Assembly: GCF_900141935.1 (NCBI RefSeq)
Contig: NZ_FQYX01000006.1
Location: forward strand, 1-64,000
Direction of reading: 5' to 3'
DNA: 64,000 nucleotides
From: Arenibacter nanhaiticus
GTDB lineage: Bacteria > Bacteroidota > Bacteroidia > Flavobacteriales > Flavobacteriaceae
This document shows positions 1-13,118 of this stretch, piece by piece (position 1 is the stretch's first letter; each line of letters begins with the position of its first letter). The notes beneath the pieces are model-generated. The model was not told the DNA's origin and ran no database searches. It saw nothing but the letters and a program-made list of their open reading frames with translations. Both the position numbers and the translations under genes were made by a program.

Positions 1-222
1 AATTCTGGCCGGATCTATATCACATATAGCGGTAATTAGTACATCGTCCCTTTTTAAAAGGTTGTTTAGGTGGTTGGTTCCTCTAAGTCCAATCCCTAAA
101 ACAGCAACTTTTAATTTCTCTGTATTTCTTTTAAACGATTTTCCTAAAGATATGTTCGGAAGAATAGCAATACCAGCTGATGTTATAGCGGTCTTTTTGA
201 TAAAATTTCTCCTGTGGTTCAT
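1..222 (-). CDS. Gfo/Idh/MocA family oxidoreductase, N-terminus only (cut by window edge)
   Basis: The reverse strand from the ATG at 222 reads 74 codons to the window edge without a stop. The N-terminus has MNHRRNFIKKTA followed by a hydrophobic stretch. This is a Tat-like signal, although the canonical twin arginine is only approximated by HRRNF. A Rossmann start follows, KVAVLGIGLRGTNHL, then an acidic end of beta-2 (AICDIDPA), which is typical of NAD(P)-dependent Gfo/Idh/MocA sugar dehydrogenases. In marine Bacteroidota such exported enzymes often sit in polysaccharide utilisation loci, and this one is divergent from the hybrid regulator at 435. The substrate cannot be read from this fragment; some GH109-type glycosidases also share the fold. 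Confidence 0.8.
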   Translation of the reverse strand, partial: MNHRRNFIKKTAITSAGIAILPNISLGKSFKRNTEKLKVAVLGIGLRGTNHLNNLLKRDDVLITAICDIDPARI

Positions 223-391
223 TGGTTCTTTTTTGTGTTAAATAAAGGCCAACAAATATTAATATTATGTAAAAAAATAAGGTGTAAATTATTTACATTT
301 TAGGGGGAGAAAATCGGATATGCCCCGAAAATAGGCGGATTTTACACCTTTTTAATCAAAATGACCGCATTAGGTTATTGATATTATTGAA

Positions 392-399
392 TATATTTG
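392..399 (+). promoter_or_regulatory. candidate -7 promoter element (TATATTTG) for the hybrid regulator
   Basis: TATATTTG matches the Bacteroidota -7 consensus TAnnTTTG and lies 35 bp upstream of the ATG at 435. The -33 TTG is not well placed (TTG at 378-380 is too close), so this is a motif match only. Confidence 0.4.
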
Positions 400-434
400 T
401 TACATCTATGTTTAGTTAGGGTTAATAAAATTAT

Positions 435-3400
435 ATGTTTACAAAAAGGAAGTTAATTAGGGAACCAATGCTAGGGGTAATGTTATGGCTTTGGTTCTTA
501 GGGAGTACCGCTGTGTATTGCCAAAAATCTTCTAATTTTATTAAACTTCCTTTTACACTCGATAATCAAAAAATAAGAGTATATCAGACCGTACAAGATA
601 GCTTGGGCTTTGTATGGTTGGCCCATGGAAATGGATTGTCTAAATATGATGGGCATAGATTTACCTTTATTTCTTCTGATAAAATATTTAAAGAGGATCT
701 AAATCAAAACGAGGTAAAAAAAATTCTAAAGGATAGCTATAGCCGTATTTGGGTCTTGTCTACCAGTGGTGAATTGCGCTATCTGGCCGCTAATGATACC
801 TTTCTCCCAATTGGTGAAGAAGCAAATTCCATCTTAAAAAACCATAAACTAACCATGTTTATGGAAGAAAAGGGCATCTTGTGGTTGGGGACGTCAAATG
901 GTGGGATTTTTACCTATGATGTTTTAACTGGAAAATTGAATGGTATTACTACCATACCTAATGTTACGGAAGGAAGTACAGAATTGACATCGATGGTTGT
1001 CCGAAATTCAGAACAATTGATCGTTAGTACTTATATGGGGCCCGTATATATTTATTCCTTGGTAACCGGAGAATTAAAGGAATTTAATGTGCCTTATGAA
1101 ACGAGAATTCCAGATAATGTGTTTTTGCTTCTAGATAATAAAGATCGACTTTGGCTTGGGTCTTCTTATGTTAATCATGGGTTGCTAATTTACGATTTTG
1201 ATACAAAAAACTTTGTGCAGGATGCCATTTTTGACAAGGAAAGGAAGAATCTCCTTAAGGACCCATTTACTTTTATGTACAAAGATTCTAAAGGGATTTT
1301 TTGGATCGGCACGGATGGTAACGGGCTCTTTAAAATTAATTTGGATACAGATGAGTTTCAAAACTACAAGCACAACGACCTTAATGAATTTTCTCTGAGC
1401 AGTAATACTATTTTAGATATATATGAGGATATGAACCATAATTTATGGGTCATCAGCAATTATGGGGATATAAAAATCCTCCCCAATCCAGATGGTCAGT
1501 TTAAGTATCATTCCGGATCCTTAAATAACAAAACGGCGCGGGTATTATCAACATATAGGGCACAAAACAATGCCTTATGGATAGGGACAGATGGACAGGG
1601 ATTAATGAAGTTTTCGGAAGAAAGCAAACTAGAAAAACAATTTTTTGCTTCTTCAAAAAAGCAGAAGGCCTTTTATATACACACTATCAATGAAGATAGG
1701 AACAATGATATTTGGGTAGGAACTTATAAGAACGGACTATGGGTGTACGATAAAGAAATCAAAGAGTTTTCCAAGATACCCCTTGTGGGCGGCAAGGGCT
1801 TAGAGGCATCCGATGTAAGAACAAGTTTTCGGGATGCTAAGGACAGAATATGGGTGGCTACCGATATAGGGGTTTATGTATTTGCAGACAAAAATCGTTT
1901 GTTGGCAAGTTTTCCAAATAATAGTGCTGGGCTGTCCGGGATAATAACCCAAAGCATTGTTCAGGACCATAAAGGGGGCTTATGGTTGGGAAGTGATGGT
2001 GGAGGGTTATTTGAGTTTAAAGAAGATTTTTCAGATTTTTCTAAATCTACATTTAAACAGTACCCTTATGTAGACGAAAAAGGTCAAACGAAGAAGAGTT
2101 TTAGAATTCAATCCATGGCAGCAGTTTCCAATGGGGATATATGGGTTGTGACTACTTTGGGGAGCCTGTTAAAATTCGATCCGAAGACAGGGGAGTTTAA
2201 GTCCATGGAGATTAACGATCCTTCAAAAAAGGTGGTCTTTAGATCGGTGGTGTCGGATTCTCAGGAAAAATTGTGGTTAGGGTCTAGCCATGGGCTGTGG
2301 AATTATAACCCCAAAGATTCCTTGCTTAAAATATTTTACGATAAGGACGGATTGCAGGATAACTATTTCATGCCCCGCAGCGCTCATAGGGGAGCGGACG
2401 GGTATTTGTATTTTGGAAGTTTAAACGGAGTCAATTATTTTAAACCCAATAACCTGAAAAAGAAAGAATACGTCCCTAACTTACTTTTAGAGGAGATCAA
2501 AATTTTAAACCAACCGGCTATTTCCGTGATTCCCGAACAGTTAAAAAACGGGGTCGAAAAAATAACGCACCTTTCTTTAGAACACGATCAATCATCATTT
2601 TCTTTTCGGTTTTTGGCGTTGGACAATGTTCTTTTTCCGCATTATAGTTATGCTTATCGGTTAAAAGGATTTAATGAAGATTGGGTTATTTCCGAAAATG
2701 AACGATTGGCGAGCTACACCAATATTCCGCCGGGAAATTATGTTTTTGAGGTAAAGGCAGGAACTGATAAAGACTTGTGGAATATTGCTCCCATTGCAAT
2801 TAATATTCATATTGCTCAGCCATTTTGGAATACACCTTGGGCACATATAATATATGTATTGTTGGCCCTAGCTTTAATTTATAGCATATTCGTATGGCTA
2901 CAATTAAGGAATAAACTTGCTTCAGAAGAATTGCAAAATCGACATGAAAGGGAATTATATGCTTTAAAAATGAACTTTTTTGCCAAAATGTCACACGAAA
3001 TACAAACCCCCTTGACCTTAATCCTTATTCCGTTGGAGAATATGATAGATAGAGCCGTAAAAAGCGGGAATGTTGTTTTGGAAAAAAGGCTGCGCTTAAT
3101 AGAAAATAATGCCCGTAGATTATCCAGAATTGTCTTTGAACTTACTTCTCTTCGAGATAAGGAATTAGAAAAACTGGTTCTTAGGGCTTCCCCTGGCGAT
3201 ATTATTGAGGATTTAAAACTGATTGTGGCTTCCTTTGAAGAGCAGGCCGATTTTAAAGGGATAAGATTTAGGTTTAATTATCCCTCGAACGGACTGACCA
3301 TTTCGTACGATAAGGAGAAAATAGAGCATGTTTTTTATAACCTCTTGTCGAATGCCTTTAAATTCACACCCAAAGGAGGTACTATATGTTTAGACATATT

Positions 3401-4532
3401 AGTGGAGGAATGGGACAAAAAAGTAAAAATTTCCATTACCGATTCGGGGCCTGGAATACCTAAAGAAGAGCTTGATAGTATTTTTAAATTGTTTTACCAA
3501 ACGGGTGCTGGCAAAGAGAAAATAGGAACTGGAATTGGGTTAGCACTAACCAAGGAGTTGGTAGACTTACACAATGGATCCATAGACGTAAAATCGGATC
3601 CAGAAAAAGGAAGTTGTTTTATTGTAACTCTTCCTATAATCAGGGATTTAGATACTGTGTCTGAAGAAAATAAGAGTGCCAATAGTTTAGATGAAGGGCT
3701 AAAAGAAAATACCTTGGAGGTTCTTCCATCAAAGGATTTGTCAACCAAGGAGCAAAGTAAAACTATATTAATTGTCGAAGACAATTATGAACTGCAAATT
3801 TCTTTAAAGGATATTTTTAGGGATTCTTACCAGATCATATTGGCCGATGATGGAAAAGAAGGATATGACTTGGCGTTGCAACATCTTCCGGATTTAATTA
3901 TTAGCGATGTTATGATGCCAAAAATAGACGGCATTCAGATGAGTGAAATGCTGTTGAAAAATACAAACACTGCCCATATCCCCATTATCTTGTTAACAGC
4001 AAAGAAGGAATCGCAAAGTAAAATATTGGGCTTACGCGCTGGGGCCGTAGAATATATTAATAAACCGTTTAATATTAATGAGCTCATCCTAAAAGTTAAT
4101 AATATTCTTACTAGACGAGATCGGTTGCTTTTTAAGTTTAAAAATGACCTGATCAGTACGCCCACAAAAGGAAACTTGAAATCACAAGACGAAATATTTC
4201 TTGATAAAATTGTCGCTCTCATCGAAAATAACATGGGGAATCCCGATTTTAAATTGGAGGATTTGGCAGTTGAATTTAATATGAGTTATTCGGCCATATA
4301 TCGAAAGTTTCAAGCCTTGACCGGAAAAAAAATAGTCGATTTCGTAAGAACTATGCGCCTTAAAAAAGCAGCGGTCCTAATTGGAGAGTGTAATTACTCC
4401 ATTTCCGAAGCAGCCTTTATGGTTGGATTTAATGATCCGAAATACTTTTCTAAGTGCTTTAAAAAAGAATTTGGGAAAAGTCCAGGAAAATTAAAAGGTA
4501 AAAATAGAACGAACAGTAGTCCCGAGGCCTAG
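435..4532 (+). CDS. hybrid two-component system sensor/regulator (HTCS)
   Basis: At 1365 residues this has the usual size and order of a Bacteroidota HTCS. A signal peptide ends near residue 29. Two-component-regulator propeller repeats (many WLG/WIGT strands) run to about residue 690, followed by a Y_Y_Y domain (about 713-790) and one membrane helix (about 800-825). The HisKA domain has the phospho-acceptor His near 854 in KMSHEIQTPL. The HATPase domain shows N box HVFYNLLSNAFKF and G boxes DSGPGIP and GTGIGLAL. The receiver domain has its Asp near 1157 (ISDVMMP), and the C-terminus is an AraC-type helix-turn-helix. HTCS proteins sense oligosaccharides in the periplasm and activate adjacent glycan genes in one polypeptide. 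The genes downstream suggest a galactose-containing ligand; this is inference. Confidence 0.95.
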   Translation: MFTKRKLIREPMLGVMLWLWFLGSTAVYCQKSSNFIKLPFTLDNQKIRVYQTVQDSLGFVWLAHGNGLSKYDGHRFTFISSDKIFKEDLNQNEVKKILKDSYSRIWVLSTSGELRYLAANDTFLPIGEEANSILKNHKLTMFMEEKGILWLGTSNGGIFTYDVLTGKLNGITTIPNVTEGSTELTSMVVRNSEQLIVSTYMGPVYIYSLVTGELKEFNVPYETRIPDNVFLLLDNKDRLWLGSSYVNHGLLIYDFDTKNFVQDAIFDKERKNLLKDPFTFMYKDSKGIFWIGTDGNGLFKINLDTDEFQNYKHNDLNEFSLSSNTILDIYEDMNHNLWVISNYGDIKILPNPDGQFKYHSGSLNNKTARVLSTYRAQNNALWIGTDGQGLMKFSEESKLEKQFFASSKKQKAFYIHTINEDRNNDIWVGTYKNGLWVYDKEIKEFSKIPLVGGKGLEASDVRTSFRDAKDRIWVATDIGVYVFADKNRLLASFPNNSAGLSGIITQSIVQDHKGGLWLGSDGGGLFEFKEDFSDFSKSTFKQYPYVDEKGQTKKSFRIQSMAAVSNGDIWVVTTLGSLLKFDPKTGEFKSMEINDPSKKVVFRSVVSDSQEKLWLGSSHGLWNYNPKDSLLKIFYDKDGLQDNYFMPRSAHRGADGYLYFGSLNGVNYFKPNNLKKKEYVPNLLLEEIKILNQPAISVIPEQLKNGVEKITHLSLEHDQSSFSFRFLALDNVLFPHYSYAYRLKGFNEDWVISENERLASYTNIPPGNYVFEVKAGTDKDLWNIAPIAINIHIAQPFWNTPWAHIIYVLLALALIYSIFVWLQLRNKLASEELQNRHERELYALKMNFFAKMSHEIQTPLTLILIPLENMIDRAVKSGNVVLEKRLRLIENNARRLSRIVFELTSLRDKELEKLVLRASPGDIIEDLKLIVASFEEQADFKGIRFRFNYPSNGLTISYDKEKIEHVFYNLLSNAFKFTPKGGTICLDILVEEWDKKVKISITDSGPGIPKEELDSIFKLFYQTGAGKEKIGTGIGLALTKELVDLHNGSIDVKSDPEKGSCFIVTLPIIRDLDTVSEENKSANSLDEGLKENTLEVLPSKDLSTKEQSKTILIVEDNYELQISLKDIFRDSYQIILADDGKEGYDLALQHLPDLIISDVMMPKIDGIQMSEMLLKNTNTAHIPIILLTAKKESQSKILGLRAGAVEYINKPFNINELILKVNNILTRRDRLLFKFKNDLISTPTKGNLKSQDEIFLDKIVALIENNMGNPDFKLEDLAVEFNMSYSAIYRKFQALTGKKIVDFVRTMRLKKAAVLIGECNYSISEAAFMVGFNDPKYFSKCFKKEFGKSPGKLKGKNRTNSSPEA

Positions 4533-4633
4533 GTATACAACCATTGACCGATAAGATTGGCTGTTGGTTAATTACGTATTTTAAAAGAAGAGAAGTAACA
4601 AATTCCATTGGGGGAAATAATCAATTAGTAAAA

Positions 4634-6028
4634 ATGACAAAAACAGTTTTGAATGATCAGCAACGACAAGCATGGGCTTTGTCTATCAATGGATTTAGCT
4701 TGCTAAAGCTTTTTCTTATTACAATTTTAGCGTCTTCCTGTAATACGCTGTCAAAACAAGATATTCATGGACAAATGAGTCCGGAGAAATTAGAATTCTC
4801 GGCCACAATTAACCCTAGGGGTAACACTTGGGTAGTTAATAATCTAGCCGAAAATCAGACCATGATTACTAAAGAAGGTGTTCAAAACTGGAAAAATATA
4901 GATAATGAGTTACGCACTTACTTTAAGACAAATGCCATTGGGAATTTACATCTAGGGCTTCATATAAAAGTACCTGAAGGAATTTCTAAAATAAAGGTGA
5001 GCGTAGGTGACCAATCCAAGGAAATAACAGTCTCTAACAGAGGTTTTGAAAATATACCAGTCGGAGTGTTTACCATTGGCAAAACGGGGTATCATTATAT
5101 CCAATTAGAGGGTATAGAAAAAACCGGTGCCACAGTAGCCGATATAAAGGAGGTCTTGGTAGGAGGTCCAGCGGTTAATGGAGCAATTACCCATGTGAAG
5201 GAGGATTTTTATTGGGGTAGGAGAGGACCATCGGTACATTTAAGTTATATCACTCCTGAGGATACCGATATTTTATGGTTTTATAACGAAATTACCGTTC
5301 CCGAAAATGAAGATGTAATAGGTTCTTATTATATGGCCAATGGCTTTGGGCAAGGGTATTTTGGAATGCAGGTAAACACTGAGACCGAAAGACGGGTCCT
5401 ATTCTCGGTTTGGAGTCCATTTGAAACCCAGGATCCAAATGAAATTCCAGATGACCAAAAAATTATACTGTTGGGAAAGGGGAAGGGAGTAACCACTGGC
5501 GAATTTGGTAATGAAGGTTCTGGTGGACAGAGCTATAAAGTGTTTGATTGGAAGGCAGGAAACACCTATAAATTTTTATTAAAAGGGGAGCCTTCAGAAA
5601 ACAATTCGACTGATTTTACGGCGTATTTTTATGATCCTGAGATTAAGGAGTGGAATTTAATAGCTAGCTTTAGAAGGCCTCATACGAGTACCTACCTCAC
5701 AAGGCCCCATTCTTTTCTAGAGAATTTCGAAACTGAAATGGGGTTTGTTTCTAGACAAGCAGAATATACCAATCAGTGGGTTTTTGATACGAAGGGCAAT
5801 TGGCATGAACTTACCCAAGCTAAATTTACTGCCGACGCAACGGCCCGAAAGGGATCAAGGGAAGATTATGCCGGCGGTGCATACGGGAATACATTTTATA
5901 TGAGAAATTGTGGTTTTTTTAGCGATAAGACCGATATGGACACTTTTCATAGAAGGAAGAGTAATGGAGTAGCACCAAATATAGACTTTTCGGCTTTAGA
6001 AGTGCCCAATAAGAATACTGTTAAATAA
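4634..6028 (+). CDS. DUF3472 domain lipoprotein
   Basis: The reading frame is open from a TTG at 4544. The ATG at 4634 is preferred because it places a lipoprotein signal (LASSC lipobox) about 38 residues from the start. The N-terminal half resembles the DUF5077 sandwich that often precedes DUF3472. The C-terminal half (from about FYWGRRGPSVHLSY) has the DUF3472 pattern, with a YMANGFGQGYFGMQ segment and a closing NCGFF motif. The function of the family is not established. It recurs in carbohydrate-degradation loci and probably binds or acts on a glycan at the cell surface. It lies about 100 bp after the hybrid regulator and 110 bp before the beta-galactosidase on the same strand, so it may be co-transcribed with them. 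Confidence 0.8.
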   Translation: MTKTVLNDQQRQAWALSINGFSLLKLFLITILASSCNTLSKQDIHGQMSPEKLEFSATINPRGNTWVVNNLAENQTMITKEGVQNWKNIDNELRTYFKTNAIGNLHLGLHIKVPEGISKIKVSVGDQSKEITVSNRGFENIPVGVFTIGKTGYHYIQLEGIEKTGATVADIKEVLVGGPAVNGAITHVKEDFYWGRRGPSVHLSYITPEDTDILWFYNEITVPENEDVIGSYYMANGFGQGYFGMQVNTETERRVLFSVWSPFETQDPNEIPDDQKIILLGKGKGVTTGEFGNEGSGGQSYKVFDWKAGNTYKFLLKGEPSENNSTDFTAYFYDPEIKEWNLIASFRRPHTSTYLTRPHSFLENFETEMGFVSRQAEYTNQWVFDTKGNWHELTQAKFTADATARKGSREDYAGGAYGNTFYMRNCGFFSDKTDMDTFHRRKSNGVAPNIDFSALEVPNKNTVK

Positions 6029-6115
6029 TAGAAGTGAACGCCCCTAGTGATGGAGCAGGGTTTGTTAAAACCTTAAAAGGCAAAATTCCTTAGGTAGGGA
6101 CTGGAGCTTAAATAA

Positions 6116-9487
<3,372 letters not shown>

Positions 9488-9532
9488 GATATAGGACTGT
9501 TTTTTCTAAGTATTAGTAGTATTTTTGAGCCG

Positions 9533-9582
9533 CTGTTTGGAGTTTTATAAGTTATTATATAAAACTTCAAACAGTTTTTTTT
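9533..9582 (+). terminator. intrinsic terminator after the beta-galactosidase
   Basis: A 17-bp stem with a single G-U pair (9533-9549 with 9558-9574) and an 8-nt loop is followed by eight T residues (9575-9582). It ends the GH2 transcript and separates it from the M28 peptidase. Confidence 0.85.
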
Positions 9583-9623
9583 AAGGCGTAATTCCAATTA
9601 TTTATTCAAGAAGTAACTAAAAA

Positions 9624-10589
9624 ATGAAAAGTTTAAAAATTTATTTGACGGCAGTTTTAGGGAGCATGGTTTTGCTCTCTGCCAATGCACAGCAAGACAT
9701 TACAACTGCAGAATTAAAAGAGCATATCGAGTTTTTGACATCAGAAAATAAGGTGGGCCGTTATCCGGGAGGGAAAATAAACAGGAAGATTGTAAAATAC
9801 ATCATCAATGATTTTAAAGAAGCTGGGATACCGCCTTTTTCAAAATCGTATACCCAAAAGTTTAAGGCCCAATTACGCTTTAAAGAGGGGGATGCCCCTA
9901 AAGGAAAGGCCAAGACATGGAACGTAATCGGTTTTATAGAAGGTAATGATGATAAATTAAAGCACGAATATGTGGTTCTTGGAGCGCATTATGACCATTT
10001 GGGTATGGGTGGAGGCCCTTCTACCAAATCAGATAAAATTGCCATTCATTACGGTGCCGACGACAACGCTAGTGGAACTTCGGCCCTGATGGAAATTGGA
10101 GAAAAATTAAAAGCACACCAATCAGAATTAAAAAGGAGTATTATTTTAGTAGCTTTTGGCGCTGAGGAACAGGGATTATTAGGTAGTAAATTCTTCGTTG
10201 ATAATCCTATTGTACCGATTTCACAGATTAAATTGATGGTGAATATGGATATGATAGGAAGGTTGAATTCTGAGAACCATATTTATATGGGTGGAGCAGG
10301 AACATTTCCTGGCGGTGTAGAATTAATGAAAGAGTTAGGGCCTCCGTTAGGACTTACTCCTTTGGTGCATGCAGGATCCGTCGGTGGGTCGGACCATGTT
10401 TCGTTTTTCAAAAAAAACATTTCGGTTCTTGGCCTTCATACCGGTGGTCACCCACAATATCATACTCCGGAAGATACTATAGAATTTATCAATTTTGAAG
10501 GGCAAAAAAGAGTCAGTGAGTATATATTCCAAGCTATTATGAAAGTAGCAAGTACCGATTATAAAATGGAATTTATTTATCAGGAATAA
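9624..10589 (+). CDS. M28 family zinc aminopeptidase, secreted
   Basis: The 321-residue protein has a signal peptide ending near residue 22 (SANAQQ). The M28 metal ligands are visible in order: His in GAHYDHLG (about 120), Asp in GADDNASG (about 147), the Glu pair in FGAEEQG (about 181), Asp in VNMDMIG (about 208), and His in YHTPEDT (about 280). M28 enzymes remove N-terminal amino acids using two zinc ions. It has its own flanking terminators (9533-9582 upstream, 10626-10662 downstream), so it is probably a single-gene unit rather than part of the glycan operon. A link to galactan use is not evident. Confidence 0.92.
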   Translation: MKSLKIYLTAVLGSMVLLSANAQQDITTAELKEHIEFLTSENKVGRYPGGKINRKIVKYIINDFKEAGIPPFSKSYTQKFKAQLRFKEGDAPKGKAKTWNVIGFIEGNDDKLKHEYVVLGAHYDHLGMGGGPSTKSDKIAIHYGADDNASGTSALMEIGEKLKAHQSELKRSIILVAFGAEEQGLLGSKFFVDNPIVPISQIKLMVNMDMIGRLNSENHIYMGGAGTFPGGVELMKELGPPLGLTPLVHAGSVGGSDHVSFFKKNISVLGLHTGGHPQYHTPEDTIEFINFEGQKRVSEYIFQAIMKVASTDYKMEFIYQE

Positions 10590-10625
10590 AGAAAATCCTG
10601 AGTACGCTTAGATTATTAATATTTG

Positions 10626-10662
10626 ATATCCCCGAAGTTTTGCTTCGGGGATATTTGGTTTT
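10626..10662 (+). terminator. intrinsic terminator after the M28 peptidase
   Basis: A perfect 12-bp stem (10626-10637 with 10643-10654) with a 5-nt loop is followed by a T-rich tail. Confidence 0.8.
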
Positions 10663-10719
10663 AAGAAGTATTTTATTGGTAACTTTACCCTTCATAATTT
10701 CTGAAAATTAATTTATAGA

Positions 10720-11856
10720 ATGAGGAGTCTTAACATATTTGGTGCGTCGCTGTTGGTTTTGCTAACGGTGCAATGTAAAGAAAATAAAAAAACAGGAGAG
10801 AAAAGTGATCCACAAAAATCGACCTTGAATGAATCAATTTCGGCAGAGGTTCTCAGCACCCTTATTTATGAAAAGCCATCAAATATAGAGACGCCTAAAG
10901 GAATGGTATGGATTCCTGGAGGCGAATTTATACAGGGAGCGGTTCCACAAGATAAGATGGCCATGTCTCATGAAAAGCCAGCCCATAGAGTTGCTGTTGA
11001 TGGGTTTTTCATGGATGTTACCGAAGTTACCAATGCCCAGTTTTCTAAATTCGTAAATGAAACCGGGTATATAACAGTGGCAGAAAGGGCCATAGACTGG
11101 GAAGAAATGAAATCTCAAGTACCCGAGGGAACTCCAAAGCCACACGATTCTATTTTACAGCCGGGGTCATTGACCTTTAAAAAAACAAAAAACTCGGTCC
11201 CTAATCTATTTGATTTTTCCCAATGGTGGAATTGGACCGTCGGTGCTAATTGGAAACAGCCGAATGGTCCGGGAAGTAGTATTCAAGGAAAAGATAACGA
11301 ACCGGTAGTGCAAGTGGCATACGAAGATGCGTTGGCCTATTGTAAATGGGCCAATAGACGTTTACCAACCGAGGCCGAATGGGAAAGGGCTGCAAGAGGA
11401 AAAAAAGAATCCAGTATTTATTTCTGGGGCGATGAGGAGAAGGTTTTGTCCCAAATGGCGAATACTTGGGAAGGCGAATTTCCTGTAAATAATATTAAAT
11501 CCGACGGATTCGAAGCTCGTGCAAAAGTGGGATCATACCCTCCAAATGAATTTGGGTTGTATGATATGGCCGGAAATGTTTGGGAATGGACCAGTGATTG
11601 GTATAATGTAAATTATTATAAAGAGCTTCAAACATCACAGCAACCAATAGTGAATCCTAAAGGAGCAACAACGGCTTATAACCCCAACTCCCCATACGCC
11701 AAAGAAAAGGTCATGAAAGGAGGTTCGTTTTTATGCAATGCTTCCTACTGTGCTAGCTATAGAATTTCTGCTAGGATGGCAAGTAGCTTAGATTCTTCTT
11801 TGGAACACTTAGGATTTAGGACTGTAGCTACCGTAGAAATGTTGTCTGCCAACTAA
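10720..11856 (+). CDS. formylglycine-generating enzyme (sulfatase-maturing), lipoprotein
   Basis: The 378-residue protein has a lipobox (LLTVQC) and one FGE-sulfatase domain from about residue 60 (GMVWIPGGEFIQG). The two catalytic cysteines of true aerobic FGE are present at about 339 and 344 in GGSFLCNASYC, followed by the RISAR and LGFR signatures. Many relatives in the SUMF1/EgtB/PvdO superfamily lack this Cys pair, so sulfatase maturation is a sound call. The enzyme uses O2 and copper to convert a Cys in sulfatases to formylglycine. As a predicted lipoprotein it would act outside the cytoplasm, on sulfatases exported in unfolded form. No sulfatase is encoded in this window, so its clients must lie elsewhere. 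Confidence 0.88.
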   Translation: MRSLNIFGASLLVLLTVQCKENKKTGEKSDPQKSTLNESISAEVLSTLIYEKPSNIETPKGMVWIPGGEFIQGAVPQDKMAMSHEKPAHRVAVDGFFMDVTEVTNAQFSKFVNETGYITVAERAIDWEEMKSQVPEGTPKPHDSILQPGSLTFKKTKNSVPNLFDFSQWWNWTVGANWKQPNGPGSSIQGKDNEPVVQVAYEDALAYCKWANRRLPTEAEWERAARGKKESSIYFWGDEEKVLSQMANTWEGEFPVNNIKSDGFEARAKVGSYPPNEFGLYDMAGNVWEWTSDWYNVNYYKELQTSQQPIVNPKGATTAYNPNSPYAKEKVMKGGSFLCNASYCASYRISARMASSLDSSLEHLGFRTVATVEMLSAN

Positions 11857-11947
11857 GGTAGGCAACAGTCCATAGGTCATTATTAATTTAATGAGAGCCT
11901 TTTATCGATTTATAAATGTATTTAATACGTTTATAAAATAATATTTC

Positions 11948-11955
11948 TATTTTTG
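11948..11955 (+). promoter_or_regulatory. candidate -7 promoter element (TATTTTTG) for galK-galT
   Basis: This is an exact match to TAnnTTTG, 28 bp before the galK ATG. No clear -33 TTG was found at the usual spacing. Confidence 0.45.
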
Positions 11956-11982
11956 AGTATAGCAATTCACAAACTAATATAA

Positions 11983-13113
11983 ATGCAGTTTCTAGAAAAC
12001 TTTACGCCTCAGCTGATTGTCGATTCTCCTGGGAGAATTAATATTATTGGAGAACATACGGATTACAACCTTGGGTATATATTGCCAACGGCCATTGACA
12101 AAACGATTAAATTCAGTTTTCAAAAAAACGGATCGGAAAATACTTGTCAGATATACAGTCTAGGGTACGACACCGGATTTGAAGCTGATTTGGGCAGTAT
12201 AGCAAAAAGCGAGGTGCAATGGGAAAATTATGTTCTTGGTGTACTGCACCAAATAGCTCTTAGGACCGATAAGTTAAGGGGGTTTGACTGTATAATAGAA
12301 AGTAAATTACCAATAGGATCTGGGGTAAGTTCTTCTGCTGCATTGGAATGTGGATTGGCCTATGGTCTGAACGAACTTTTTGATTTGGGCTTGTCTAAAA
12401 TAGATATAGTAGAACTATCTAGGGCCGCAGAGCATAACTACGTGGGGACCAAATGCGGAATTATGGATCAGTACGCTTCAGTAATGAGCAAGGAAGGCCA
12501 TGTAATTCTTTTAGATTGTGAATCTTTGGAAGCTACTTATATTCCAATAGAAATAGCGCCTTACAGAATTTTGTTGTTAAACACGAATGTTTCGCATAGT
12601 TTGGCAACAGGAGAGTACAATACAAGACGTAGCGAATGCGAATCTGGAGTAGCTATGATCCAAGCACAAAATACTGAAGTAAAGGCCTTAAGACATGTTG
12701 ATCTCCAAACATTGGCGACCTATAAAGATACCATGGACCCTATCGTGTATAAACGCTGTAGTTATGTGATCGAGGAAAACCAAAGGGTTCTTGACGCAGT
12801 GAAGGCCTTAAAAGAAAACGATTTAAAAACCCTGGGGACTTTAATGTACGAAACACATCAGGGCTTAAGTGAACAGTATGAGGTTAGTTGCCCGGAACTA
12901 GATTTCTTGGTAGATTTCTCCAAGGGAAGGGATGGAGTCTTAGGAGCAAGAATGATGGGTGGCGGTTTTGGTGGCTGTACCATTAATTTGGTCCACGAAG
13001 ATGCCATGGAAGCTTTTATTGAGGCCGCATCCAAAGCTTATGCAGAAAAGTTTAATATAGCGTTGACGGCTTTTGAAGCCCAACCAAGAGAAGGAACCTC
13101 CATCGTAAAATAA
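11983..13113 (+). CDS. galK: galactokinase
   Basis: The 376-residue GHMP kinase phosphorylates galactose at C1 in the cytoplasm, the first step of the Leloir pathway. The galactokinase signature GRINIIGEHTDYNLG lies near residues 17-31. The ATP-binding GHMP loop GSGVSSSAALECG begins near 109, the catalytic Asp is in GIMDQYAS (about 162), and the C-terminal motif MMGGGFGGC is near 324. The length matches bacterial GalK. The galT gene starts 5 bp after its stop, so the two are certainly co-transcribed. Together with the GH2 enzyme upstream this completes a route from beta-galactosides to galactose-1-phosphate. Confidence 0.97.
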   Translation: MQFLENFTPQLIVDSPGRINIIGEHTDYNLGYILPTAIDKTIKFSFQKNGSENTCQIYSLGYDTGFEADLGSIAKSEVQWENYVLGVLHQIALRTDKLRGFDCIIESKLPIGSGVSSSAALECGLAYGLNELFDLGLSKIDIVELSRAAEHNYVGTKCGIMDQYASVMSKEGHVILLDCESLEATYIPIEIAPYRILLLNTNVSHSLATGEYNTRRSECESGVAMIQAQNTEVKALRHVDLQTLATYKDTMDPIVYKRCSYVIEENQRVLDAVKALKENDLKTLGTLMYETHQGLSEQYEVSCPELDFLVDFSKGRDGVLGARMMGGGFGGCTINLVHEDAMEAFIEAASKAYAEKFNIALTAFEAQPREGTSIVK

Positions 13114-13118
13114 ATACT